Assembly (NCBI GenBank): GCA_039707655.1 | Contig: CM077672.1 | Location: 353,878,031 to 353,942,030 of the forward strand | Length of the DNA: 64,000 bases | Direction of reading: 5' to 3' | DNA from: Elymus sibiricus | Lineage: Eukaryota > Streptophyta > Magnoliopsida > Poales > Poaceae | Shown: piece after piece, positions 10,930 through 22,031 of the stretch | Numbering within the stretch: the first letter of the stretch is position 1 | Layout: the number at the start of each line of letters is the position of its first letter | The notes under the pieces: generated by a model | Told to the model about the DNA's origin: nothing | Database searches by the model: none | Seen by the model: the letters and a program-made list of their open reading frames with translations, nothing else | Made by a program: the position numbers and the translations under genes

Positions 10930-13195
10930 CTAACCCTGGCCGAGCTGTTTCGGGTTAATTAGATACCCCGACTGGTTATTCTGCTGTTGGCTTCCATCGC
11001 CAAACTGTTGATTATGACGTCCATGATCGCTCTGATCTTGGTAACCGGTTCCTGAGCCGCTTGCACCAAAGCCAGCCCCTGAGCCGCCCGGTGCTGAGCT
11101 GCCTGACGGACCATTACTGTTATCACGATGCTGTTGAAGGCTGTAATCCCGAAATTGTTGCATAATGTAGCAATCTCCCCAGGTATGTCGTGCCGGCTTA
11201 TCGGGCCGGCTGTGCTCTGGGCAAGGCTTATTGAGCATCTCTTCCAGGTTGATAGGAGCTTTACCCTTAGCACGGGTGTTCCTGGTGTTGGTGCTTGCCA
11301 CCAGTTCTGACTCGCCGTCCGGGTGCTTCCGTTTGCCCGGGTTATTTCCAGCCATGCTTTGCTGTTGACCCTTTGCATTGTTGCCTTTCTTCCCCTGACC
11401 TGATTTCTCATCATCAGAGCCCGGGTCTTTCGTGTTGTCGGAGTCTGCATATTTGGTGAGAGCCGTCATGAGCTCCCCCATGTCTTGACATGACCGTTTG
11501 AGCCGGCCAAGCTTCTGCTTCAAAGGCGTGAAGTGAGAATTCTTTTCTAGAATCAAAACCGCCTGAGACGCCGTAATCTGCTCAGAAGAGTGGATGATTT
11601 CGGAGACCCGCCGGACCCAGTGATGAGCCGACTCATCTGTACGCTGTACAGAATGGTCCAAATCCACAATCGTCATGGGCTGCTTGCACGTTCCTTGGAA
11701 ATTTTTGATGAATTTCGCCCTTAACTCGGCCCAGGAAGTAATGGTGTTGGGTGGTAAACCCTTCAACCATGTGCGAGCCGGTCCTTTCGAGGACCCTTAA
11801 AATCTTTCGGCAGACGTTCATCCCACAGAGTCGGCACCAAACAGGGCACTCCCACAGCCCTGGAGGTCATTCCTGCTCCTGCTGGGACGGAGGGTGCAAC
11901 TGAGGGTTCTTGATGAGCCGTCGCCGTCACCTGAGTCGCCGCCTCTTGCTGTGCTTTTGCCTGCTCCACCCGTGCTTGAACATCCAGAACCGCCCGATCA
12001 GCTTGCGGCGGGTTACTGCTAGAGACCGCCGGCGACTCATAACACCGGCTGTAGCTACGGCTATGGATGGGCGTTGAGTGCACGCGACTCCGGCTGTAAT
12101 TATACCTTTCTTGATGGGCCATCGCCGTTCGCAGATATCCGATGGCATTCCGCACCTCTTCTGCATAAGGTGCCTCATCGGGGATTGGGATTGTATCAAG
12201 CCTGGTTGCCGCTGCCACCATGTTCTCCACCGGGTTAGCATAATGACCCGGCGGCGTTGGATACAAAGGTGGCAGGTTTTGATTCCATCGGGGCGGGTCT
12301 AGCTGCTGACGTTGAGCCGCCGCCCGGCTTCCAGGTATTTCCGCCGTCCGGGTTACGGTCAAAGGTACGTTCCGTCCAGTTCCTGGCGTGTTAAAAAGAT
12401 TTCGAGCTTCATATTGCTCTGGCAAGCGGGATTGATGTCTCATGCGATAAACCGTCGCTGCTGACTGCTGCTCTAACTCAAAATGAAAAGCGTCTGCCTT
12501 AAGGCATTCTGCCTCCGCATCCATCTGAGCCTTCAGCTCATTGATCTCCTGTTGGACTCCGGCCATCTGATTCTTCAACTTTGCGATTTCCGCGTTACGG
12601 GCCGCTTGGTTTTCAACAGTGACCTCAGTCTCCATTAGGGTTGTAAACTCGTTCATCAGATCCAGAAGAACCTGAGCCGGCGACCTGCCAGCCCCAGACC
12701 CGGTCGCACCGGCGGCTGTACCGCTCGGAGCCGCCGCGGAACCCGTCATAAAGACGGCAGCGCGGTTTGGCAGCTCATCCTCCTCCGGCTCATGATACTC
12801 TGACTCGGGGTATGGCTCATCGTAGCCCCCAAGTCCACCATTATGAAGCTGATAGATCGATTCCGTCTCTCTACTCGAGGATCCTTCCTCTAAGTAGACA
12901 AGAGTTTCCTCCTGTGACATAGAACCTTCAAGTTCCATGCCCTGAGTAAAGCCAACGAAGACGTGCTTCTTGCCCGGGTCAACATGGGCGGGTTGCACGC
13001 TCCGGGCGAGTTGCTTGCGCCGAGCCGGCTCGACGATGTCGGTGCAGATGTCCGGCCCGGGTTCAGATCCGCTAGTCTTGCCGATGAAGACATGGATTCC
13101 ACCGAAGGGGACCCAGAAACCATGCTCGATTGTGTCGGCCTCAGGACCCCAGCCGGCATCGTCGAGGTAGAGTCTCCCATGGCGACTCTTGGTCA
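10930..13195 (-). pseudogene. gag of Gypsy C
   Basis: The likely start is the ATG at 13195 (MTKSRHGRLYLDDAGWG); the longer frame continues into the LTR. An acidic N-terminus is followed by a coiled-coil stretch (AKLKNQMAGVQQEINELKAQ, about 12520-12610), a proline/arginine linker, then the gag capsid region (TSWAELRAKFIKNFQGTCKQ, VPLKQKLGRLKR-like block). It ends with a glycine/glutamine-rich tail and a degenerate CPEH..TWGDC zinc-knuckle-like motif. At about 11766 the frame shifts and part of the expected capsid core between DFKGPRK and LKGLPPNTIT is missing. The product would normally form the retrotransposon particle. Confidence 0.8.
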
Positions 13196-13264
13196 TCTCA
13201 CCATTGACGTCCCCCTCGCTCCCAGAGAGAGAACCCTTTGAGAACTCAACACCACCGAGCGCTA

Positions 13265-13282
13265 GCCCCACGGTGGGCGCCA
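13265..13282 (-). other. Primer binding site of Gypsy C (tRNA-Lys type)
   Basis: The plus strand reads gccccacggtgggcgcca, the 3' end of plant tRNA-Lys(CUU) including CCA as I recall it. It lies two bases from the 5' LTR at 13285, the normal place for minus-strand priming. Confidence 0.85.
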
Positions 13283-13284
13283 AC

Positions 13285-13948
13285 TGTCGTGGTTTTGTCA
13301 CGGCAGATGCCCGAAGGCTTAGGTTCGAGGCCAACGCCATGGAAGTGGACTCAAAGGGGTTAAACGGGACAAGGGACACGAGTTTACCCAGGTTCGGCCC
13401 CTCACGGTGGAGGTAAAAGCCTATGTCCTGCTTATGTTGTATTAACTGGTGTATCGATTACAAGGGGCGGCTTGCTTGCCCTAGTTCTCGATTGCTTGGT
13501 CTCTCTCGCCGTAAGGCTTGTCTGTCTGTCTTAACCTCTCTAACTTGCAGCCAGGTCTCGCCTTTTTATACACATAGGCTGAGGTCCGACGGCTTACAAG
13601 AGTCCGGGTCGGATTATACAATGTAACCGATCCTGGTTCCAACTTCCTAGTCTTACAGAACAAGTCATCTTATGGCGGCTTATACCTTCTGGCCCATGAG
13701 TCGCCTCCTGCCTCTTGGGCCTTGGCCCCAGCCCATCTGGTAAGCCGCCATATGGCCTGGTCTTCATGTCTTGTCTTCCTCTTGGCCCACTTGGTAACCC
13801 GCCATGTGGTTTGGTCTCCGTCTTCTGGCCCACCTTATGGGTCTTGACTATGAACCGCCAAGCTGGTTTCCGGGTCTTTCAGTGAATCGCCAAGTCCTGG
13901 CCGGGTTATACTCCGGCCGGGTTATATCGCGGGGTTATATCCCTGACA
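13285..13948 (-). repeat. 5' LTR of Gypsy C
   Basis: This 664-bp LTR begins TGTCAGGG (minus strand) at 13948 and ends at 13285. It is followed on the right by the acatg target duplication and then directly by transposase sequence encoding NDADGHAPM. Confidence 0.95.
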
Positions 13949-15592
13949 ACATGGGTGCGTGTCCGTCAGCGTCATTCGGAACAGATTGTCCGCCAGGACC
14001 CTTTCCAAAGATTACTTTTAAATCCTTGACCATATCAAGTATATGATCACCAGTACGGTGGTCAGGCTTCTTCCGGCGATCTGCCTCACCTTTGAAATGC
14101 TTGCCTTTCTTTCTTAAGAGATGCTTGATCGGAAGAAATCGACGATGTCCCAGGTACACATTCTTCTTACATTTATCCAAATATATACTTTCGGTCTCAT
14201 CTAAACAGTGTGTGCATGCGTGGTATCCCTTGTTTGTCTGCCCTGAAAGGTTACTAAGAGCAGGCCAATCATTGATGGTTACAAACAGCAACGCCCGTAG
14301 GTCAAATTCCTGCTGTTTGTGCTCATCCCACACACGTACACCTTTTATGTCCCACAGCTGTAAAAGTTCTTCAACTAATGGCCTTAGGTACACATCAATG
14401 TCGTTGCCGGTTGCTTAGGGCCTTGGATGAGCACTGGCATCATAATGAACTTCCGCTTCATGCACAACCAAGGAGGAAGGTTATAGATACATAGAGTCAC
14501 AGGCCAGGTGCTATGATTGCTGCTCTGCTCCCCAAAAGGATTAATGCCATCTGCACTTATACCAAACCATAAGTTTCTTGCGTCACCTGCAAACTCCGGC
14601 CACTTTCTCTCGATTTTTCTCCACTGCGACCCATCAGCGGGTACTCTCAACTTCCCGTCTTTCTTACGGTCTTCTTTGTGCCATCGCAACAACTTGGCAT
14701 GCTCTTTGTTTTGGAACAAACGTTTCAACCGTGGTATTATAGGAGCATACCACATCACCTTGGCAGGAATCCTCTTCCTGGGGCGCTCGCCCTCAACATC
14801 ATCACCAGGGTCATCGCGGCTGATCTTATAGCGCAATGCACCGCATACCGGGCATGCATTCAAATTCTCGTACTCCTCACCGCGGTAGAAGATGCAGTCA
14901 TTAGGGCATGCATGTATCTTCTGCACCTCTAATCCTAGAGGGCAGACAGCCTTCTTTGCTTCGTACGTACTGTCGGGCAATTCGTTATCCTTTGGAAGCG
15001 TCTTCTTTATTAGTTTCAGCAACTTTTCAAATCCCTTGTCAGATACACCATTCTCTGCCTTCCATTGCAGCAATTCCAGTGTGGTACCCAGCTTTTTCTT
15101 GTCATCTTCGCAATTTGGGTACAACAATTTTTTGTGATCCTCTAACATGCGCTGCAACTTCAACTTCTCCTTTTCACTTTCGCAGTTTCTCTTTGCATCA
15201 GCAATGGCCCGACCAAGATCATCAGCGGGCACATCTGATGCCTCTTCTTCAGCTTCTTCTTCTTCATTCTCTTCCCCCATTGTAGTACCATCATATTCAG
15301 GGAACCCAGGATAGTTTTCATCATCCACTTCTTCTTCATTCTCTTCCATTAGAACCCCTCTTTCTCTGTGCTTGGTCCAACAGTTATAGCCGGACATGAA
15401 ACCGGACGTAAACAGGTGGACGTGAATGACTTTTGAGCTAGAGTAATTCCTATCATTCTTACAGACACCACATGGACAACACATAAAACCATTCCACTTG
15501 TTTGCCTCAGCCGCACGCAGAAAACTATGCATGCCATTAATGAACTGGGGAGAGCGTCGGTCATCGTACATCCGTTGCCGACTCATCTTCAT
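13949..15592 (-). pseudogene. CACTA TNP2-like transposase, 5' part
   Basis: The start MKMSRQRMYDDRRS lies at 15592. Next come a zinc-binding block (MCCPCGVCKN, HVHLFTSGFMSGY), an acidic linker (about 15360-15200), and the CPNDCIFYRGEEYENLNACP and NPFGEQSSNHSTWPV motifs of the tnp2 transposase family. A one-base deletion in the cc run at 14408-14409 shifts the frame just before DIDVYLRPLVEELLQLWDIKG. Reading continues through KGYHACTHCLDETES and GKGPGGQSVPNDADGHAPM to the Gypsy C insertion. An intact protein would bind TIRs and cut the element out. Confidence 0.93.
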
Positions 15593-15677
15593 TACACAAC
15601 ACCAAAAAGACCAAATTAATACAAGTTCATACATAAAGTTCATACACACTTATTCTCATAAAACAATATAAAACTAT

Positions 15678-16121
15678 CTAGCTAAAGCATTTAAATGCAA
15701 CAACAAATGCGATCAAAATCGCAACTAAGGTAATAATTGATCCAGCAGCATAATGATACCAAGCCTCTTTATTAACGGCATATTTTCTAATCTTTCTAAT
15801 CTTCAAGCGCATTGCATCCATCTTGATCTTGTGATCATCGACGACATCGGCAACATACAACTCCAATTTCATCTTCTCTTCTTCAATTCTTTTCAATTTT
15901 TCTTTCAAATACTCGTTTTCTTTTTCAACTAAATTTAACTTCTCGACAAGAGGGTCGGTTGCAATTTCCGGTTCACATACCTCCTAGATAAAAATATCTA
16001 TCTCAACTTGATGGGCATAATTGTCATAAACACGAAATGCAACAAATAGTTATAAAAGAGAATATACCACATCCGAATCATAAACCGGACGAGGGCCGAC
16101 GGGGACGGATATCAAAACCAT
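15678..16121 (-). CDS. CACTA-borne coiled-coil protein with C-terminal membrane segment (two exons, intact)
   Basis: Exon 1 (16121-16068) encodes MVLISVPVGPRPVYDSDV. A GT..AG intron (16067-15984) leads to exon 2 (15983-15678), which opens EVCEPEIATDPLVEK. The spliced frame is 119 residues and has no stop. Residues about 30-90 form a charged heptad-like helix rich in K and E (LKRIEEEKMKLELYVADVV). The C-terminus is one hydrophobic segment (GSIITLVAILIAFVVAFK) ending 3 residues later, the layout of a tail-anchored protein. It sits just upstream of the transposase in the same direction. I recognise similar ORFs in other Triticeae CACTAs but know no function. Splice sites are read by eye, with no transcript support. 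Confidence 0.6.
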
Positions 16122-16249
16122 GGCACTATGTATAACAAACAATCATACAAGTAAGAAAATTATACAAGTAACTATCTAAATCATAAAAATAAGATTTTTT
16201 TTTATAAAAAGGATAAGAACAAGAGGCTCACCAAGGTGGTGCCGGCGAC

Positions 16250-16425
16250 CAGTGGCGGCGCCAGGTTTTAGAGGGTGGGTATTCATTTTGGAGGAGGGTA
16301 TTCATTTTGCCAAAATCATCACTGTTTTGCAAAAAAAATCGCCTGTTTTATATAAAATTTCAATGGTTTGTCAAAATCTTGGGTATTCAGCCGAATACCC
16401 AAGAATACCCCTGGCGCCGCCCCTG
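16250..16425. mobile_element. hAT-type MITE
   Basis: The ends are cagtggcggcgccagg and cctggcgccgcccctg, imperfect inverted repeats of about 16 bp. They are flanked by ccggcgac (16242-16249) and ccggcgat (16426-16433), an 8-bp duplication with one mismatch, as expected for hAT. Inside, gggtattcattttg and its inverse occur near both ends. It lies in the CACTA leader upstream of the coiled-coil ORF, so it inserted after the CACTA formed. Confidence 0.85.
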
Positions 16426-16819
16426 CCGGCGATGGGACGGTGCGGGCGATCGACGGTGGTTAGGACGGGGACGGGAAGGCACTAAGTAAACCACACCTAC
16501 ACATATGCAAACTAAGAAGTTAATTTGAGCTCAAATTGCATATAAATCAAATAAACTCCCACATAATTACTCCCAAACTAAAACCCACAAATCACTATAC
16601 TTATAGAGCATTGCACGAGCTAATCTAGCAATGAGAGATGAAAGGACAAAGTTGCTAACCTTTGTGAACACTTGGATAGATGGGGTGCCTCAAATCTTGA
16701 CAAATCTTGGCAAAAATGGAGGATGAGCTCGAGCAAGGGGAAGAGAACAGAGGAGAGAAAGGAGAAAACAGAGAAAGGAGAGCTTGGGCTCGGGCTGGAC
16801 GAAGCACTATATATAGTGA
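16426..16819. other. CACTA 5' leader and promoter region
   Basis: No gene is visible. The stretch is AT-rich to 16620, then purine-rich (gagagaaaggagaaaacagag near 16750). A TATA-like actatatatagtga at 16807-16820 lies next to the subterminal repeats. On the minus strand its position could drive the coiled-coil and transposase ORFs, but spacing to the first ATG is long (about 690 bp). Transcript data would be needed to assign it. Confidence 0.4.
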
Positions 16820-17103
16820 TATCTTTAGTCCCGGTTGGTGATACCAACCGGGACTAAAGGTCCATCTCTAGTCCCGGTTGGTGATACCAACCGGGACTAA
16901 AGGGGCTCGCAGGGGCCCCAGCCTGACGCCAGCCTGCCACCACCCCTTTAGTCCCGGTTGGTAACACCAACCGGGACTAGAGGTCACAAATGAACCGGGA
17001 CTAAAGCCTAGCCGTTGGAACCGGGACTAGTGGTCACATTAGTCCTGGTCCAAAACCCGACCGGGACTAATGCTCCGGACGAAAGGCCTGTTTTCTACTA
17101 GTG
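16820..17103. repeat. Right subterminal repeats and terminal inverted repeat of the CACTA
   Basis: Three near-perfect palindromes of tttagtcccggttggtg with its reverse complement occur at about 16825-16860, 16868-16902 and 16946-16982, each with a short central spacer. Diverged half copies follow to 17075. The TIR is 17085-17103 and ends in ctactagtg. The next bases (17104-17106, tat) would be one copy of the 3-bp target duplication. Confidence 0.92.
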
Positions 17104-17552
17104 TATAATCAAAACCCCAAACATCAAAAGGTTCAATAACAAGTGAATAATTCATAGGCATTTCCTGACGTCTACCAACATTACCAATTCTATGACATTC
17201 ATCACAAGAAAGGACAAACTTACGTGCATCTTTGAAAAGAGTAGGCCAATAAAAACCAGATTGTGATATCTTGTGTGCAGTTCTGTCTCCCGCATGGTGT
17301 CCTCCATATGCCTCGGAGTGACACTTTCGTAGGATTTGTTCCTGTTCATGCTCAGGTACACAACGTCTAATAATACCATCTACTCCTTCTTTATATCAAT
17401 GTGGGTCATCCCAAAAGTAATGTCTTAAATCAAAGAAGAACTTTTTCTTTTGTTGGTATGTGAAACTAGGTGGTATATATTTAGCAACAATGTAATTATC
17501 ATAGTCTGCATACCAAGGAGTATTACGAGAAGCATTTATCACAGCTAATTGT
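17104..17552 (-). pseudogene. Integrase zinc-finger region of Gypsy A
   Basis: The minus strand encodes the stretch after RNase H (WYADYDNYIVAKYIPPSF) and the HHCC-like zinc finger: HSEAYGGHHAGDRTAHKI, then SCDECHRIGNVGRRQEMP. It continues to VIEPFDVWGFD, where the CACTA TIR cuts it. One in-frame TGA lies near 17394 in WDDPH-stop-YKEG. The integrase core with its DDE residues is outside the window. The zinc finger normally helps insert the cDNA into the genome. Confidence 0.85.
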
Positions 17553-19113
17553 TGCTACTTGTAGTCTGCGTTGGTATTTCCCCGAAGAGGAGAGGATGAT
17601 GCAGTATGGTAGAGATAAGTATTTCCCTCAGTTAAGAACCAAGGTAATCAATCCAGTAGGAGAACCAAGCAAAATTCCGTTAAGCACACCTGCACACACA
17701 TGAGCAAACACTTGCACCCAACGCAAATAAGAGGGTTGTCAATCCTCTTAGCGGTTATTTGCAAGGAATAAATCTTATCGAGGTAAATAGATAAACTAAA
17801 CTACTAATTAAAATAAAAGTAAACAAATTGCAGCAAGGTATTTTTAGGCTTTTTATATAATAAAGATAGACCCGGGACCATAGTTTTCACTAGAGGCTTC
17901 TCTCTTGAGCACATAAACATACAGTGGGTAAACAAATTACTGTTGGGCAATTGATAGAAAAGAAAATAATTATGATGGATTCATGGCAATGATCATGTAT
18001 ATAGGCATCACGTCTGAGACAAGTAGACCGACTCCTGCCTGCATCTACTACTATTACTCCACCCATCGACCGCTATCCAGCATGCATCTAGGGTATTAAG
18101 TATGAAAGAGAGTAACGCCTTAAGAAGGATGACATGATGTAGAGAAGCAAATTCAAGCAATATGAATAAACCCCATCTTTTTATCCTTAATGGCAACAAT
18201 ACAAATACGTGTCATGTCCCTTTCTGTCACTGGGATTGAGCACCGCAAGATTAAACCGATCACAAAGCACCTCTCCCATTGCAAGATAAATCAATCTAGT
18301 AGGCCAAACTAAACTGATAGATCTGAGAGAAATACAAAGCTATAACAATCATACATAAAAGAGTTCAGAGAAGATTCAAATATTTCTCATGAATAATCTG
18401 ATCATAAACTCACAATTCATCAGATCCCAACAAACACACCGCAAAAGAAGATTACATCGGATAGAACTCCAAGAACATCCAGGAGAACATTGTATTGAAG
18501 ATCAAAGAGAGAGAAGAAGCCATCTAGCTACTAGCTATGGACCCGTAGGTCTGTGGTAAACTACTCACACATCATCGGAAGGGCAGCAAGGTTGATGTAG
18601 AAGCCCTCCGTGATCGATTCCCCCTCCGGTAGAGTACCAGAAAATGCCTCCAGATGGGATCGCGGAAGAACAGAGGCTTGCGGCGGCGGAAAGGTTTTTT
18701 CTTCTGGCTCTCTGGGGGATTCCCAATATTTGTGAATTTATAGAAGTGGAATTAGGTCAAATGGAGTCACGTGGGCCCCACAAGGTAGCACGGCGCCCCC
18801 CCCCCCCTGGGGCGCAAACTAGTGCCTTGTGAAGCCTCCGTGAGGCTTCTGGCCTCCTCCCGAAGCTTCCTAGGTTTCTTTTGTCCAGAAAAAAATCTCT
18901 AAAAAGTTTCGTTGCATTTGGACTTCATTTGGTACTGTTTCTTTGAAAAGCCAAAAACAAGCAGAAAACAACAACTGGCACTAGGCACTGGGTTAATAGG
19001 TTAGTCCCAAAAAATGATATACAATTGCATATAATTGCATATAAAAACATCCAAGATTGATACTATAATAGCATGGAACAATAAAAAATTATAGATACGT
19101 TGGAGACGTATCA
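17553..19113 (-). repeat. 3' LTR of Gypsy B
   Basis: This 1561-bp LTR is nearly identical to 23136-24685 apart from scattered substitutions and small indels, for example a longer c run at 18790-18804 and an extra ataattgcat near 19030. It ends at 19113 next to agcatccccaagctta, the polypurine tract in reverse. Confidence 0.93.
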
Positions 19114-22031
19114 AGCATCCCCAAGCTTAATTCCTGCTCGTCCTCGAGTAGGTAAATGATAAAAACAGAATTTTTGATGTGGAATGCTACCTATCATGTT
19201 TCATCATGTAATCTCTCTCTTACGGTATGAATAATAAGATCCAAATGATTCAAAGCAATAGTCTATAATTTGATATAAAGACATCAATACTCAGGCATAC
19301 TAGCAAACAATCATGTCTTTCAAAATAAAAATGCTTAAGAACGTTATCCCTACAAAATCATATAATCCTGTCATACTCCATCTTCTTCACGCAAAGTATT
19401 TATCATGAACAACCCTGGTTTTAGCCAACCAATTGGTTCATACTTTTTAACGCGCTTCAGCTTTTTCAACTCCCACTCAATACATGAGCGCAAGCCATGG
19501 ATATAGCACTATGGGTGGAATAGAGTATGGTGATAGAGATAAATAGGAGAAGTCAAAAATGGAGAAAGTCTCACATCAACGAGGCTAATCAACGGGCTAT
19601 GGAGATGCCCATAAATTGATGTCAATGCGAGGAGTTGGGATTGCCATGCAACGGATGCACTAAGAGCTATAAGTGTATGAAAGCTCAACATGAAAACTAA
19701 GTGGGTGTGCATCCAACTTGCTTGCTCATGAAGACCTCGGGCATTTGAGGAAGCCCATCATCGGAATATACAAGCCAAGTTCTATAATGAAAATTTCCCA
19801 CTAGTATATGAAAGTGACAAAATAGGAGACTCTCTATATGAAAAACATGGTGCTACTCTAAAGCACAAGTGTGGAAAAAGATAGTAACATTGCCCCTTCC
19901 CTCTTTTTCTCTCATTTATTTTATTTTTTATTTTTTTTCTTTTTTTCTCCTTTTTCTTTTTTTTTCATGGCTCTTTTTCGTCTCTTTTTTTCTATATTTT
20001 TTCTTGTCCGGAGTCTCATCCCGATTTGTGGGGGAATCATAGCCACCATCATCCTTTCCTCACTGGGACAATGCTCTAATAATGATGATCATCACACCTC
20101 TATTTACTTACGACTCAAAATTACAACTCGATACTAGAACAAAAATATGACTCTATATGAATGCCTCTGGCAGTGTACCAGGATGTGCAATGATGCTAGC
20201 GTAACATGTATAAAAATGATGAACGATGGCTGAGCCACAAATACTATGTCAGCTATATGATCATGCAAAGCAATATGACAATGATGATGTGTGTCATAAA
20301 AACAGAACGGTGGAAGTTGCATGGCAATATATCTCGGAATGGCTATGGAAATGCCATGATAGGTAGGTATGGTAGCTGTTTTGAGGAAGATATAAAGAGG
20401 CTTATGTGTGATAGAGCGTATCATATCACGGGGTTTGGATGCACCGGCGAAGTTTGCACCAACTCCCGATGTGATAAAGGCCAATGCACGGTACCGAAGA
20501 GTCTAGCAAATTGCGGAAGGGTGAGAGTGCGTATAATCCATGGACTCACATTAGTCATAAATAACTCACATACTTATTGCGAAAGTTTATTAGCCCTCGA
20601 AGCAAAGTACTACTACGCATGCCCCTAGGGGGGAGGTTGGTAGGAGTTAACCATCGCACGCCCCCGACCGCCACACAAAGGAAGACAATCAAGAATAAAT
20701 CATGCTCCAACTTCTTAGCATAACGACAGATTATACGTGCATGCTTCGGGAATCACAAAGCTGAACGCAATTATTCTTACTAAACCACAATTATCTACTA
20801 ATACCTCCCCATATTGCCATCTTAATATCGCAAAACTATTGCAAGGAATCAAATTTATCATATTCAGTGATCTACATGAAAGTTTTTATTATATCCCTCT
20901 TGAATACCTATCATATCAGGACCAAATTCATAACCCATGCATATTACCATTGCTATCATGAGACTCCCAAAAAAATATAAGTGAAGCATGAGAGTGCAAC
21001 TATTTCTTTAAAATATCATCACCGCCGTGCTCTAAAAGATATAAGTGAAGCACTAGAGCAACTGCCTAGCTCAAAAGATATAAGTGAAGCACATAGAGTA
21101 TTGTAACAAATCACGAATAATGTGTGTCCCTCTCAAAAAAGGTGTGTTCAGCAAAGATGATTGTGACAAACTAAAAAGAAAACAAAAGTAAACAAACTAT
21201 TTTACAAGATTCTCCAAGTAAAACACATATCATGTGATGAATAAAAATATATCTCCAAGTGAGTTACCGATAGATTATAGACGAAAGAGGGGATGCCTTC
21301 CGGGGTATCCCCAAGCTTAGACGCTTGAGTCTTCCTTGAATATTACCTTGGGGTGCCTTGGGCATCCCCAATCTTAGGCTCTTGCCACTCCTTATTCCTT
21401 TGTCCATCGTAGTCTCACCCAAAACTTGAAAACTTCAGCACACAAAACTCAACAGAAATCTCGTGAGATCCGTTAGTATAACAAACAAATCTTTAACTTT
21501 AGGAACTGTAGTAAATTGATTCATATTTAATATTGGCATAATGCTACTGTACTCCAACTTCTCCATGACTCATACCCCCCGATACGATCCATATATTCAT
21601 AAAAATAAGCAAACTATGCAACAAAAACAGAATCTGTCTAAAACAGAACAGTCTGTAAAGATCTATTTAAAAGTCATACTTTTGTAACTCCAAAAATTCT
21701 GAAAAATTAGGAAAACGTGTGCAATTCATATACCAATACTTTGTAAAAATTTCAGATTTTTCTGGCCCTCTAGTACAGAACTAAAATTCCATCACTGGAT
21801 GCAAAACTTTCTGTTTTCCAAACAGTATCAATTATACTATCTTCCAAACCATCCCAAAGGCATTACTTGGCACAAACACTAATTAAAACATAAAAACTCA
21901 ATCATAACAGAAGCTATAATCATGCAAACACTCAAGAACAGTAGGTAAAAGCAAAAAGTTATTTTATTCATTGGGTTGCCTCCCAACAAGCGCTATTGTT
22001 TTATGCCCCTAGCTAGGCATAATGTATAATT
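19114..22031 (-). other. Gypsy B 3' interior, non-coding
   Basis: No credible protein is encoded. It contains a T-rich stretch (19895-20010), repeated agtgaagcac words (20975-21090) and several blocks that reappear inverted in Gypsy D at 36700-38975, for example the tatcatatcacggggtttgg region at 20418-20450. The conserved non-coding sequence may hold packaging or replication signals. That is inference from the shared retention. Confidence 0.6.

Larger units (their letters stand above)
8237..13948 (-). mobile_element. Gypsy-type LTR retrotransposon C, gag-only (non-autonomous)
   Basis: Two 664-bp LTRs (8237-8900 and 13285-13948) begin TGTCAGGGATATAACCCC on the minus strand and end CGTGACAAAACCACGACA. 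The flanking 5-bp duplication is acatg (8232-8236 and 13949-13953). A primer site matching the 3' end of tRNA-Lys lies inside the 5' LTR, and a gag ORF is the only coding part. No protease, reverse transcriptase, RNase H or integrase is present, so movement would need enzymes from a relative. I read about 8 mismatches between the LTRs, indicating a recent insertion. The named family is not certain. Confidence 0.95.
1..17103 (-). mobile_element. CACTA (En/Spm) DNA transposon, Caspar-like, left end outside window
   Basis: The right terminus is at 17085-17103 and reads CACTAGTAGAAAACAGGCC on the minus strand, a typical Triticeae CACTA terminal repeat. Moving left it carries subterminal palindromic repeats, a small coiled-coil ORF, a TNP2-like transposase, a 337-bp tandem repeat, a second subterminal-type repeat cluster and an ORF2 with a C48-protease-like end. 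All ORFs run on the minus strand. The last ORF stops at 43-45, so the left subterminal repeats and TIR must lie just outside the window. The element sits in the integrase gene of Gypsy A and is itself split by Gypsy C. Both large ORFs are broken, so this copy cannot move by itself. The Caspar assignment is from recognition only. Confidence 0.9.

Noticed and set aside
13265..13282. tRNA-Lys-like sequence
   Set aside because: Only the 3' end is present and it abuts an LTR, so it is a primer site and not a tRNA gene. The same holds for the sites at 23108, 28113 and 34498.
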